From Echinostoma caproni (Eukaryota; Platyhelminthes; Trematoda; Plagiorchiida; Echinostomatidae): DNA of 64,000 nt. A program made the translations under genes and the position numbers. The notes under the pieces were generated by a model, which was not told where the DNA came from, searched no databases, and saw only the letters and a program-made list of their open reading frames with translations. Shown in pieces: positions 51,020 to 62,900 of this stretch. The number at the start of each line of letters is the position of its first letter. Position 1 is the stretch's first letter. Location of the stretch: assembly GCA_900618425.1 (NCBI GenBank), contig UZAN01040585.1, positions 1-64,000 of the forward strand, in the 5' to 3' direction.

Positions 51020-51370
51020 TTCACTGCTTCCGAATGAACCAACTAGTGTAAATAAAAAAAACACAAACGCCAGGTTGTTTTTTCACTGGGTTCTGGCAGA
51101 GTCGGTGCATCAAAAAAATCCTTCTTTAAGCTAACACTAATGCGGATTCCCTACACCGGTTTGTTCAGGAATTTCATTTTTGTCTTTCCCTTCGTTTACC
51201 TGCGCCGAACGTAACATTTTCTCAAACCAGTTTTCCATTACCAAGCGTAAATTCTGATGCAGTTGTTAGTTGATCACCTATCGGGTCACCATTTTACCTC
51301 CCATGGTCAAAACCGGTAAAGTGTTTGTATTATCGTGTGCAACTGTTCCACTAGATGGTCTTTCTCAGTA
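51020..51370 (+). repeat. Large inverted repeat, left arm (351 bases)
   Basis: Near-perfect reverse complement of 51660-52010, with only scattered substitutions and the same overall length. It includes ccggtttgttcagg and gcgccgaacgtaacattttc. The arms flank a 289-base unrelated spacer. Confidence 0.9.
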
Positions 51371-51659
51371 TTATCTCACTTACACTGTTTCGTTTCTACT
51401 AGCATACGCAGTTAGCTTGTGGTGTCTTTTTTCTCATGACTACTCACAAGTGAGTTCAGTGTGACCAAAGTTGCTACATCCTGTCCAACAGTGATACAAT
51501 ACGTAACTAGGTCATTTTTCGGGGTTTTTATTTCACCCACGCACTGAATATACAAAAGTTTTGTAGGTAAGGTTATTTCCAAATACACATCAAAACTGTA
51601 AACAATTTCGCTTCTCCAATGCAGCTCAGAAATAAAGTGGATTACTAAGTAGAGAAACT
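51371..51659. other. Spacer of the large inverted repeat
   Basis: 289 bases, AT-rich, with no coding signal. The first 16 or so bases keep weak similarity to the reverse complement of the last ones. Confidence 0.6.
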
Positions 51660-52010
51660 ACTGAGAAAGACTATCTAGTGGAACAGTTGCACACGATAAT
51701 ACAAACACTTTACCGGTTTTGACCATGGGAAGTAAAATGGTGACCCGATAGGTGATCAACTAACAACTGCATCAGAATTTACGCTTGGTATTGGAAGACT
51801 GGTTTGAGAAAATGTTACGTTCGGCGCAGGTAAACGAAGGGAAAGACAAAAATGAAATTCCTGAACAAACCGGTGTAGGGAATCCGCATTAGTGTTAGCT
51901 TAAAGAAGGATTTTTTTTGATGCACCGACTCTGCCAGAACCCAGTGAAAAAACAACCTGGCGTTTGTGTTTTTTTTATTTACACTAGTTGGTTCATTCGG
52001 AAGCAGTGAA
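51660..52010 (-). repeat. Large inverted repeat, right arm (351 bases)
   Basis: Reverse-complement partner of 51020-51370. Outside 52010 the similarity stops abruptly. Confidence 0.9.
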
Positions 52011-53790
52011 ATTTTGAAGAGGCTGCTTGGTAAACTCGGTCGCTGTTTAGGTTAATAGACACATGAACGATACATTATGGAACGGCTGCTTCCAGCCTTT
52101 TTCCTCAATCATTGTTTCATATAAATTCTGTCAGCTTACAATCTACTCCTCTGAGTATTTCCACTCTTTTTCCTTTTCTCTGGATCTCCTCAAATTATCT
52201 CCAGTCTTTCCTTTTTTTTTCCGCCAATAGTCTACAGAATGTCGAATATTTTTTTGTGTTTCATTAGCAAGATACACATATCTCAGTTGCTTCTTTGCTG
52301 ACCAGGAGTTACTTAGCGCTTTTTCTATTTCCTTTTGCATTTTGCCCTCCTAATGTCTTTTGCCAGATACCTGAATTTGTTTCGCAATTTATTTCGATAA
52401 TTATATTTGTAGCAGAATTGGAAGGATCGCTGTACAAAATTCAGTTCGTTTTCTTGTAACGTTTATCCGGGATCATGAAGGCCTTCGGCAGGGAAAGACC
52501 ACTGTTACTGCCCAAGCGTTCGTGTAGGTCGTAATCATTTGGAGATGAATATGTTTTCACATCATTGGATAAAGGTTTAAATTAGCAGAAAATCACTATT
52601 ACAAGAGAAAAATGGATTATGCGAAACATTTCGGTTTTTATTCTCTAGAGGTGAATCAGAATAAGCTGGAACACTTGTAGAGAAAAGTAGCTAAATTACT
52701 CAATAAGTGGTTATCACTCTCAAAGCACCGTGAAATTTCGAAATGGTTCTTTTAAAACCTGAAAACGTATCTAAATCCCAACTTAATTTCACTATCGGCA
52801 TTTAGACAAACTGCACAATATCGGCAAATTAACTGACCAGTGCAAATCTAAATGTTTGTGCTCCCACATCAGTACTGCTGCAATGGTGTGAGAACTGCAA
52901 CATAGTGACAAACGTTTGGGTAACGCGCAACAGTGTTGACTTAAGTAAGTCATGACGTTATTGACAGGGGATCAAAACTAAATGGAAAATTGCGGATTTT
53001 AGCTTTATCTCCGAGCGAAGCCAAATGCAGAGTAGCAAATGCAGATCAATTTGCATGTCTTCCCAGCAAAACAACAGTTCAGGTTTATCACCTTTACTTT
53101 ACTGGACTGATTTAAAGTGGACAACAATATTATAGAAAAGAAGTTTTTCCTTGATGTTACTCTTCACTCACATTTGTGCTCTTCGATAATGCGATGTCTC
53201 TAGCTTTTTAATTTCATCAGATGAGCCATCTATGCAGACCTTGGTCAACATGAACGGCACCTCAAATTTATGGGATCCTCTTCCGAATATTTGCTATGTT
53301 GTTATTCTTAAAGTCATAAAACTGAGATAGTATAAACAACTTTGTCTTGTCGTTGCTTTGTTTTCGAAATTCCTTTTTAAAAACCTCGAGCAACATCAGA
53401 GATACCTGTTGGAATAAAATGAAGCCCCCAAAGATATAAATATTTCACTTTTGGAATTATCCTGAGCGATTCCAACAAAGACAGATGAATGCGGCGATTG
53501 TGTCGGCATTTAGACGAACAAAACATACACAAAGTTTGACCACAGTATCACTTATCTCGATTAACCGATGTTCAATTTATTCATGTAACTTTGAATGCAA
53601 GAGGACGAGCAAATGTCTGCGGTGAATCCCAATTCTCTGCAACAAATGATGATTCATTATATCACGGAAATCAAGTTTTCGCACAGCATTCCAATTGAAT
53701 GAATTCAGACTTTATTCTTTCACAAAATATATTCATTGTTCTATCAGGGAAGTCTGAAAGTGGCAAAATTATATCTGATTTTTAGCAATC
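52011..53790. other. Unassigned stretch
   Basis: A lysine/glutamate-rich frame on - at 52143-52340 comes from a T/C-rich tract. No gene is supported. Confidence 0.4.
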
Positions 53791-53799
53791 CGCTAGCCG

Positions 53800-54265
53800 T
53801 TTGGTCCACCATTCTCAGATGTCTTCATGGTCAAGACTGAGATTAGCACCCTAAGATACATAATTACACGGAAGAACATTCCCTAGAGCTCTGTCAATGA
53901 TAAACTCTGCTTGGCACATTCAAGTATAGATGTGGACGAGATCCTGCGAACATTTAATCAATCTCATTCGAATCTCCACTTCGTGCAGAAGTTAGGTAAT
54001 ACTGACCCACTACCGTTTCTGAACGTGCTTTTAAAAGAAACTTAGATGGGGCCTTCGAGAGATGTGCATATAACAAGCCTGCATGAAACCGGCAATACAC
54101 TCATTTTCAGAGCTTCGTACCAATGTAACAGAAAGGAAATTCGTTGCGTTGTCTGGTACATAGAGCCAAACGCATATGCTTCACCAAAAAAGTCTTTCTC
54201 ATGGATTGCGTCTAACAAACAGCACGTTCAGGAAAAACGCCTACTCAGAAACCTTCAACCGCGGT
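53800..54265 (+). mobile_element. Penelope-like element reverse transcriptase fossil
   Basis: In one frame VNDKL (a decayed catalytic VDD block) at about 53893 is followed by DEILRTFNQSHSNLHF and LPFLNVLLKE, the order known from Penelope-like elements. A frameshift then gives GAFERCAYNKPA and YTHFQSF, matching the conserved Y-R-K-P-T and L-H-F-x-S blocks. In-frame stops show that it is dead. The ends are not defined. Confidence 0.62.
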
Positions 54266-55530
54266 GGGTACACTAATCCACCTCCTAGGAACGGCTTGGA
54301 TTGGGGCGTTTAAAATGTACCAGGAAATGGAAACGCCATAAAATGGGGCTAGTGGATACATGATCCATATTGCATGTCACTTGCAACCGCAATGCAGCTA
54401 GTCCTGACATGCGAGTTAAATGGATGGTGAATCCATGCGGTTAGCGCTGTGCCCTCAAGGAAGTAGTTGGATGGTGCATATTTTGGTATTTGGGTTTCAC
54501 TACTGTATTTGATTGAGTAGTATACTTATAACCGACAATATTAAATGCATAAGCTACATTCAAAACGAATGCCGTTTACGATTTCATTGTTGAACGGTGG
54601 CTTTTTAAATAAATCCTCACTGTTATACTATAATTCGAGATTCATAGCCGTAAATTTCCGTTTCATCTCTACGGCATTGTAACGTTGCACGGCGTTGTGT
54701 CTCGCGACAATTCAATTAAACTGTGTAGTGAAGATACGGCCACAACCGTTTGGAATTGAGTGTGAGTCGTGGGCATGTTTCACTGAGCCATTTTGTTCAT
54801 GGTTGCTTTTTGTATTTTCACTTTCTTGCAGGTTGCCTGGAAGCCCTCTCCAGTGAGAACCTACTATGAGAAGAGTGTTCTACCTGGAAATTTATGGCGT
54901 CGGTGAGTGACAAGTGATTGTGCGACCTTTTGGCGATGGCGTCAGTTATATATGAACTGGGACTGCGTTACCGAAGCCAATCTACCAATGTGTCCAGTGG
55001 AGTCACAGCTGGGTCGTCTCATATACTACCACTTTGGCTGGAATAAGCTGACCTAGTCAAATCGTTTCGATTTCTACGCATGAGAACCTGCTGTATAACT
55101 ACGGATGTTAAAATGCACCGTGGAAGTGGAGAACCTCACAGTACTCGCCAAATTACTATAGGAATTCAACAAAGGCGTCTGGTATGCTGTTTCTAAGATA
55201 AGTTCCGTCAGGTTCTTTAAGTTCTATTAGGTTTTCAATAGGATAAAACCCACAATGAAGGACCGTATACAGAGAGAATTTAAAAGCCCATTCTGGAGGA
55301 CAGAGACATTTCTGTGCTGAAGGATGAAGTAATAAGCCGAACAAGGCTGGTAAAACACCGAATCCCCATTCGGTGACACAGGATTCGGTGACACATTCGT
55401 TGACAGAAGTTTCAAACAATATCAAAATGTTACGTGATGCAGTGTGATGAGAGCAGAATACATAGAACAGAAACCGGCAAACAACGCTAGTTATTAGTAA
55501 TTTTATGAGTCACACTTTCTGTGTTTACAG
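54266..55530. other. Unassigned stretch upstream of the Ty3/Gypsy fossil
   Basis: It may include the 5' part of the Gypsy element, but no protease or gag motif is readable. A tRNA A-box-like ggttagcgctgtg near 54439 may be an old SINE head. Confidence 0.3.
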
Positions 55531-55532
55531 AA

Positions 55533-56440
55533 AAGAAAGACGGTAACCTCAAGCAGTGTGTAGACTACTGAAAGTTAAATGAACTAACGAAGGATAACAA
55601 CACGAGCAACAAACATGCATGGTTTTAAACACCTCATCCTCTGGCTAATACAATTGTTATATATATATATCTGTGTGTATATAAATATATATAGCATTAT
55701 TAGCCAGATATAGAAGTTATCGAAATCAAGCTTGTTAGCTACCCGTGTTGTTAACTTCCAAGATGGAAAATATCACGATGAAATAGCATTGCTTTTTATA
55801 TCTCTAACGAAGAAGATTTTATAATTTATTCCCAGATCAAACCATTTTTGAAGTGTGGACATGTAATCGAACTACTTGAAATTGGAGATAGAAAGGAAAC
55901 ATAGAAATGAAACGACGACCTTTTTTCCAAAGAAGCTCTAAGAATTCCAAACAATGTCACTCGCACCGACGACTGAACCAGTCAAATTCCGAAGGCTAAT
56001 ATCGTCAATCCTGCAAGGGCTCACCTCCCAGAAATGCCTTCTGTATTTTTACCATTTAACGATGCAGGAGAGGACCGTAGAGGAGTATTCAAGGAATCCA
56101 TGAGCCATGTTTTACTGCGCTAATAACTTGAAAACACCAGATGTAAATTTAATGTAAGCTATCTTGTTTATGGATCTGGTCATCTTGCCTAATAGCATCG
56201 GGATCGATAGAGAAAAGTTAACACTGCGAAACATTCCGCAGTTCTTCAACGAGTAAGGTCTCCGCGGATTTGTGTTTTACAGATTGATTGGTTTGATGAT
56301 TGGTTTCCCACATCTCAGATATTTATGCCCTAACTCCGCAACTGTAACACAATTTAATCACTGGAAGCGGTCAACTATTTTTTGACAGATGCATGTTTCA
56401 GAAAAATCCGTGCGATTACCTCCTTGTTACGTGGCCAAGA
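55533..56440 (+). mobile_element. Ty3/Gypsy retrotransposon polymerase fossil
   Basis: KKDGNLKQCVDY-stop-KLNELTKDN at 55533-55600 is the hallmark start of Gypsy reverse transcriptase. Later comes SSILQGLTSQKCLLYF near 56000-56045, with the catalytic YLDD replaced by YFYH. Then TVEEYSRN follows, and IDREKLTLRNIPQFFNE with the GLRGF block (usual LRSFLG) near 56200-56270. A TA-rich hairpin is inserted at 55640-55710. Multiple stops show that it is inactive. No LTRs were found by eye. Confidence 0.72.
55641..55708. repeat. TA-rich hairpin within the Gypsy fossil
   Basis: Arms ctggctaata (55641-55650) and tattagccag (about 55699-55708) flank a TA microsatellite. It is probably a short palindromic insertion or an expanded repeat. 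Confidence 0.55.
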
Positions 56441-59140
56441 TAAGGATAGGATGATTGGTGATGACAGACACTAAGCCAGCAGAAATGAAATGTTGGCCTT
56501 GTTAGATTTCTGAAAAAATAACACCATTAAACATTGGGTAGACAGTTCTTATTTCGCAGAAACCACCAAATCTTAACCCGATCGGAAATTTTAATGACAC
56601 GAGAGTAAAGTTGTTTGATGACAAAAGAAAGAGCGGGAGTAGGAGTTCTCCTTCCAACATTGAGGGTGAGAAACACTTAGAAGCAGACATTCTCTTCTGA
56701 CTGCCCTATCAGAAACACGGATGTTGTCCATCGTGTATACTTAATTACACAAGTTTGCCTGGAAAAAAATACCGGTGAAGCGTGGACAACTGCTCAGGCA
56801 GATGACTCTGAAAACTCAGTGCTATATGATCGGCTGCACTTGAGCAAGGCCAATCAGACGACCAAGAGCTGCACGGTTTGCAACTAAGAGACAGATTTAT
56901 GATGGTCGCTGTGAAACTATCTTGGATTGGATAAAGCGAGTGATATAATTAGAGTAGCATGCTTCCAACAATAAACACGTAATGTGTATCATGACGGGAA
57001 AATCCGGTGTTGGTTTTTATTTGCTTGCTGAACTGGGCTATGCCGAGGTGAACAAAATGAACGAAGCCTGCGCAAGTAGATCCCAATGAACAAGCACGAA
57101 GAATACTAACTTTGTTCAGTTTATGCTGACTGTGGTCTGTTTAAGGCTCCTTTCCAACACCTATAGAGCCGTTTATCTCTTCCAAAATCAGGCTTTCAAA
57201 ACGAAATTACCCGTGTGGACTCCGTCGGACGAAAACGGAGACTGCCTGCGGAAATCGATTATAACTGACCGTTGTAGACTGATTCAGAAAATGATGCTAG
57301 GTCATTCCACTTAACTGATGGACACCCAAAGATAAGCCGTTACTTCCACCGAGTGAAAGCTGAATTGCTGGATTGGATGTTCATATTGGCTCAATGTTGA
57401 TGAAGATGCTAATTCTGACAGAGGAAAGGCGTGAGGATTATTATGACAGGAAGAACACACCGATCGTTTTGCGGCAGATGACGAAGTGTGCCTGAAGAAT
57501 ATCGAACAATTAATCAGTAGGGCAAAATTTAGCAGTCCCTAGGAAGAGCCATACAATAGTGAGAGTCGAAACAGTGAAAACAATTTTGCTATTAGAGGAT
57601 TGTTACTCGGACGTGAACGGTTAATCATTTTATACGTTCGCTTGAAATTCTGTAACTCTGAAGTAGACCAACTGACACAGACAGGCAGTACCTATGAGAT
57701 CCGTTGCCGAGGGCTACGTTTGTGGATTCCTCAAGAACGTTCACTTGTCTTGGCCGGGGAAACGAAGCAGTATTCGGCCCACATGCAAATCATGCAATGT
57801 TTCCTTTTTATAAAGACTATCGTACCATGGTTTGTTGGACTCACAGTCTGACCTCGGAAGTGTGCGATATATATATATATATGTATATAGATATATATGT
57901 AGTTTATATATAATATTAATTTTGAAGATATATTATAAGCAGGTTACCAGATACGCATACCTGAAGAGCTGTGAAGACCACGAAACTTTTGAACTTTTGT
58001 CCAGTCAATAATATAGTACTCATTATATTACCAAATAAACTAAGTTGTGCTAATCCGCCTTTCGTATCTGCGTTTCAAGTGGTCATCTAGATCTATCGAA
58101 GAATCCACTGCATATTTTGTGTATCTGTATTACCGTTATTTTTCACAATTTAATAATTTCCATTTTCGATGTTCGTTGTTCAATGGAGTGGGCTGTTGAT
58201 TGAAATGTGTTCTGAAACAATTTTTATTTTCATGTGCTTAAAATACTGCAACATATGGGTTTATAACATGGATTAATGACAAAGTAAATTATCTTTCAAC
58301 TTCCGTGTATAGTTCTTTCATGGAGGTAATGGGTCAGTGTGCATTGAGTTATCCACTTGTATACTAAGTTCAAGGAGGCTGAAACCAGTAAGGGATTTTG
58401 CAACAAAAACAAAGTGGAAGCAGTACTGACTTACGTGGCAATTTACCTTGATCGGAACGTGGGACAACGAATATATTGGTCGGTTTCTCAGACAACAGAC
58501 TGACGCTGGTATAAGCAACTGGTCTTCACACATCGTTAGAAGTGTTTTATTCCATATTATCGGGAGTGATGACGCTTTACGGGACCACAATAATACAGCA
58601 TATTTACCGCTGGATTCTAGTGATCAACAATTGACATTACAACTAGAATGTTCTCATTTTCTCCGTCTGTAAACAACTGTCTTGTTCTGTTCCCCCTTGA
58701 GTAATCAATGCAAGTTTGATTGAACCTATGATCCTCACTCATATTAACTCCTTCAATAATGTACGGTTCACTAGCTCCCTTAGAAATATGCATCAAAATG
58801 TCTGCTTCATTTATCTGTTCTGTCTTGTTCTGCAAATTGTCAAGGTTTGTTTAATTATCCACCTCGTCCCAGGTAACATTCCTGGTCGAACAACAATCAG
58901 CCTGTTCCCACTTTTCATAAGGTACGTCGTTATGTATCCCAATAAAACAGTCAAGTCAAGTTACTTAGAGCTTTATGCACCCAAAAGAATGAATTTCCAT
59001 GGTAAATGGTACAGGGAAGAAAAGAAGAAATTTATAGCACTAAATGAAAAAGAAACGGATGTGACAAAATCCCAATGTGACAGATGATTATTCAAGTCAG
59101 AGATAATATTTGCTCGGTTGATCAAGATACGAGCAAAATA
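56441..59140. other. Unassigned stretch, possibly the rest of the Gypsy element
   Basis: The RNase H and integrase region would be expected here, and frames such as 57123-57314 and 57600-57851 on + are open, but no clear integrase motif is readable. A TA microsatellite is at 57868-57912. Confidence 0.35.
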
Positions 59141-59149
59141 CGGGATCAT

Positions 59150-59340
59150 GATGAGATGGAAATGTTTGTGATAACCAACAAAGAGCACTGGACAGCTCCT
59201 TCTTCCTGTTTGGGACACGTCAGCAGTGCGTACATTTTGTGTCCCTGTCAGGACTCGTGTCGCAAACAGTCGGATCGAGACTTCAAACCCTTACCCATGA
59301 GCTACACGGCCGACGGTCATCACCTCGTGTGAATGGCCCA
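59150..59340 (-). mobile_element. tRNA-derived SINE family 1, copy 4
   Basis: The clearest copy. Reading on -, the head has the A-box-like gtgtagctcatgggtaagg, then the B-box-like acacgagtcctg, then the family body and a tail ending cacaaacatttcc. It abuts the 3' side of the LINE fragment above it. Confidence 0.78.
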
Positions 59341-59349
59341 ATCAATTTT

Positions 59350-59920
59350 CTTTTAGATTATGAAGCTTGCGTTAGCCCATTCTATTGTTAAGAGGCACCA
59401 GGCACTCTTGATCATAATGTTTTTACCTGTGATGGAGCGTGCACAAAGAATCCTAAATTTGGAACGCGTACTCGGATGAGACACCGATTTATTGAAATGG
59501 GCAGTGTTCTTCATTTGACAGTATATGGCTGATAAATCTCTCACATGACTCAAGATGCTTGCTCAAAATAAAGTCAACTAAAGCGGTCTCTGATATGCCG
59601 CTGCGACGGGGAAGAAGTGTAACAGATCTGGAGAAGAGACTAAAGTATTTTTCTTTTAGACCAGGGAAGTATACTGGGAAACAGTACAACCAATGTGGAA
59701 GAATGCAAGCAGTCACGAATTTGAAGAATTACATTTAGGGGAACGCCGAGCTTTTCAAACATAGACGCATAGAAGGATAACCTACGAACACTAATATAAA
59801 TGTTTTTAACGTCTTTGAACCAGAAAAGATTATTTGAAAAAGTAACTCCAAGATATTTCACAGACTTGGCCTTGGGGATGGTATTAACATAACAGAAAGG
59901 TCAGGCTGATTACTCATAAA
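59350..59920 (-). mobile_element. LINE reverse transcriptase, 5'-truncated C-terminal fragment
   Basis: KYLGVTFSNNLFW at about 59860-59820, then LPHWLYCFPVYF and SGISETALVDFILSKHLES, match the C-terminal third of the copy at 48516-49930. A further frame to 59353 (HPSTRSKFRILCARSITG) is the usual LINE C-terminal end. Severe 5' truncation is typical of LINE insertion. Confidence 0.75.
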
Positions 59921-62900
59921 AGTGTTTATTAATGTATGCCTGTTTTAAAGCTAAACGAAACATCTAAACATTTATCCACATTAAGGATTGAAGATCAAGG
60001 AGTCGAGAAAATAAACAGTTTAGTGATGTCCGATGTTCATCAACAAAGCCTCCAACTGAACCGGAACTTCTCTGTTCATTGGACGCAACTTTTTGAACAG
60101 TTCCAAGATCAGAACATTTAGTTTTCATATAACGGTTATACTGGACCCCAGAGAAAACCACCAATTTGAAATGAAACAATAACCTAAGTTCAGTTATTTA
60201 AGGATAACCAACAAGATGTAAACTGGAATTGGTTTTTGATTCCGTAGGTTTTGCTGCAGAAACTTTCTTACTGCTAAATGCGGATATCAATATATAACTT
60301 CTTAAGATGAGCAATACATCTGAACATAGAACTTGTGCATGCATATCGGTGGATGAAAAATTCTGATAGGGTAACAGAAAACTCAAAACGAGCTGTGAAT
60401 GAACATGTTCCAAACTTCTTATCTAGATTTAAACAACAAAAATAATCCAGAAAAGGATTCCAGGTGTATTTTTTTATTAAAAGGCAAAAATTCCTATTAA
60501 ATGCCATTTCGCTGACTGAAATCTGGTGACAGTCATCCTTGCTCATATCTTCGAAGTAGCATGTTTATTAGGTTTGCCCAGTGATGAATCTCTTTGGAGC
60601 ACCTCTTAAGAGAAAGTAAGTAGTACATGTGAATGTGAAATTAGCACTCTTTTTAGGCTTCAGTATTCGGATGGAAACATTATGTTGTGCGGGAAATTGT
60701 AAAAAAAAAGGACTCATCTAGTTGCAGGCAACTGATTCAATTCTATTTATATTGTAGTATTTCCCCGAGAAAAAAAGTTATTGCTAAACTATAGACATAA
60801 ACCTAGCCGAATACAAAACACCGCAGATATTTCCTGAGGAATCACCTTGGGTACATATTTTACCCTGCAAAGGGTTGTTTCACTCGGACCTATTTAAAAT
60901 TATGCGATATATAAATAAGAGAATGGTTTTCAACTTACGTTTTCATACCGATGAACTACATTTAGCCACTCGGGACAGTAATTTCTGTTATATTAATTAT
61001 TTATGCCAAGAGAGACTTATTTGATTGTTGACAATCGGTGGTTCACAGTATCAATAATCAGCTTGCATTGAAACATGATGATCCAAGCTGTCATATATTT
61101 CCACCATAGCTTGAACTTGATTTTACTGCAAAACTGAAAAGATTCCGTCTGACCTAAATTACATACTCTAAGTTTAAAGTCAACAACATCTGATCAGAAA
61201 TTGAAAACGACAAATAAGTAACGGTAGCATCTCCAACGTGCCTTAACTTCTATTGCGACCAATTTTGGTAAATATCAATGAAAATGAAAAAAAATGATAA
61301 CCTTTTAAAAATAGGTCCTAATTTCTGTAGTTATGCTACTGGTTGCACGTGTTGTGGGTCTTGTGATGGATACTATAGGAAAGCCTCTCAAAATAGAATT
61401 TGAGATCACAAGACTAATCTGAAGAGCAGTATATAAAAAATAAATCTATTTTGCACAATACAGATACAAAGGACAACTAGATCAAAAGTTCACATTTTTG
61501 TTTTAGAGTTACTTTACAGAAAAAAATTCACAGGGAACGGAATCCTGTGCAGCTGATCTCCATTATATCGGATGTAATTGTTTTGAACTATTCAGCTTTT
61601 AAATTGTTTAAGAGAGAGGAATATGAATGTAGAAAACTAACCAAATCCAGAATGATAGAAATCTGGTTACAGCATAAAGGGTGACGTTGGCGGTGCAACA
61701 AGAGGTCAAATTATCACCTTCTATAAACACTACGGAAAGTACTTGAGCTGCCTCAGATCTCGTGATATTTATATGGGAATACCAAGTCGTTTTCACCCAA
61801 AGTGAATGTATTTTGTTTGGTATATCTCCGTCACATGACGGGTATTCTAGGTCATCTGCCCTTAGTTAACAATCTGTTGTCAATGGATGGATAATTCTTT
61901 TTAATGAGATATAAGAGTCGTTNGAGTCGTTACTCAACGCTGTAACCAAAACTTCCCTCTGGTACACAAAGAAAATTTTACTTGACCTATTTCGGTAGTA
62001 TACAATGTTCAGAGAATTTAAATTTTAAACTAGAAATTAAACATGAGAAATACTTGATTCTAAGTAAGCTTCAATTCAAAAGACGTATGCGCTTTTTCAG
62101 TATATCTCTCTCGATGACTACAATGTTGAACTAAAAGAGCATCTGTTTAGAACCGCATACAAATGATAATTTAGTTATTATTTCTATAAAGTTCATTATC
62201 TTCAAGTAGCACAATGCATTTGTAATATTCTGTTATGGACCCTTTCTGAATAAATACATTAAATTTATCATTTACACCAAACCCAAAGTCGACCATAATC
62301 ATGATTGTGTGCTAATGACATCCGTGCATTCACAGACCGAGGCTGTGCAAGCTGAATCTCGGGTAAATTTGATCATTTATGCAGTCACCCACAAGTATTT
62401 TGGGTTCCAAACAAATATTTCAATTAGTTCGGCGTTTGACAATAAACGAAATGACTTTTTCCACTCCACATAAGGCACTAGGATTTTTCCTGTTGAGTTC
62501 GACTGAACGCGGGAAAAATTCGATAAGAAATTGTAACTTTTCATCACTGAACTTGAACATTTGGGCAGATTAATTGCAGACAATAAATCAACACGATGAA
62601 TATACATAGCGTTCTTTCATCAGATTATAAATAAACATAATTTGTCCATTATTACCCCACCAAAGTGATTTTGGTTAAACATAAATTATAAATGGATTCT
62701 CGCGCCAAAAAGTTAAACAAAGTTTCGGCTGCTCAGGTTTCCGCATGTTAATACATTCTCATCACATTCAACGACCAAATTTACGTATAACTCTCTACAA
62801 AATCATGTGGATAGCTTTTCCTGATTTTTTCTTCACCATCAACAAGTAACAATAGGTTCATCTTACTTGTCCATATAACAATCCACTGATAGTCATATGG

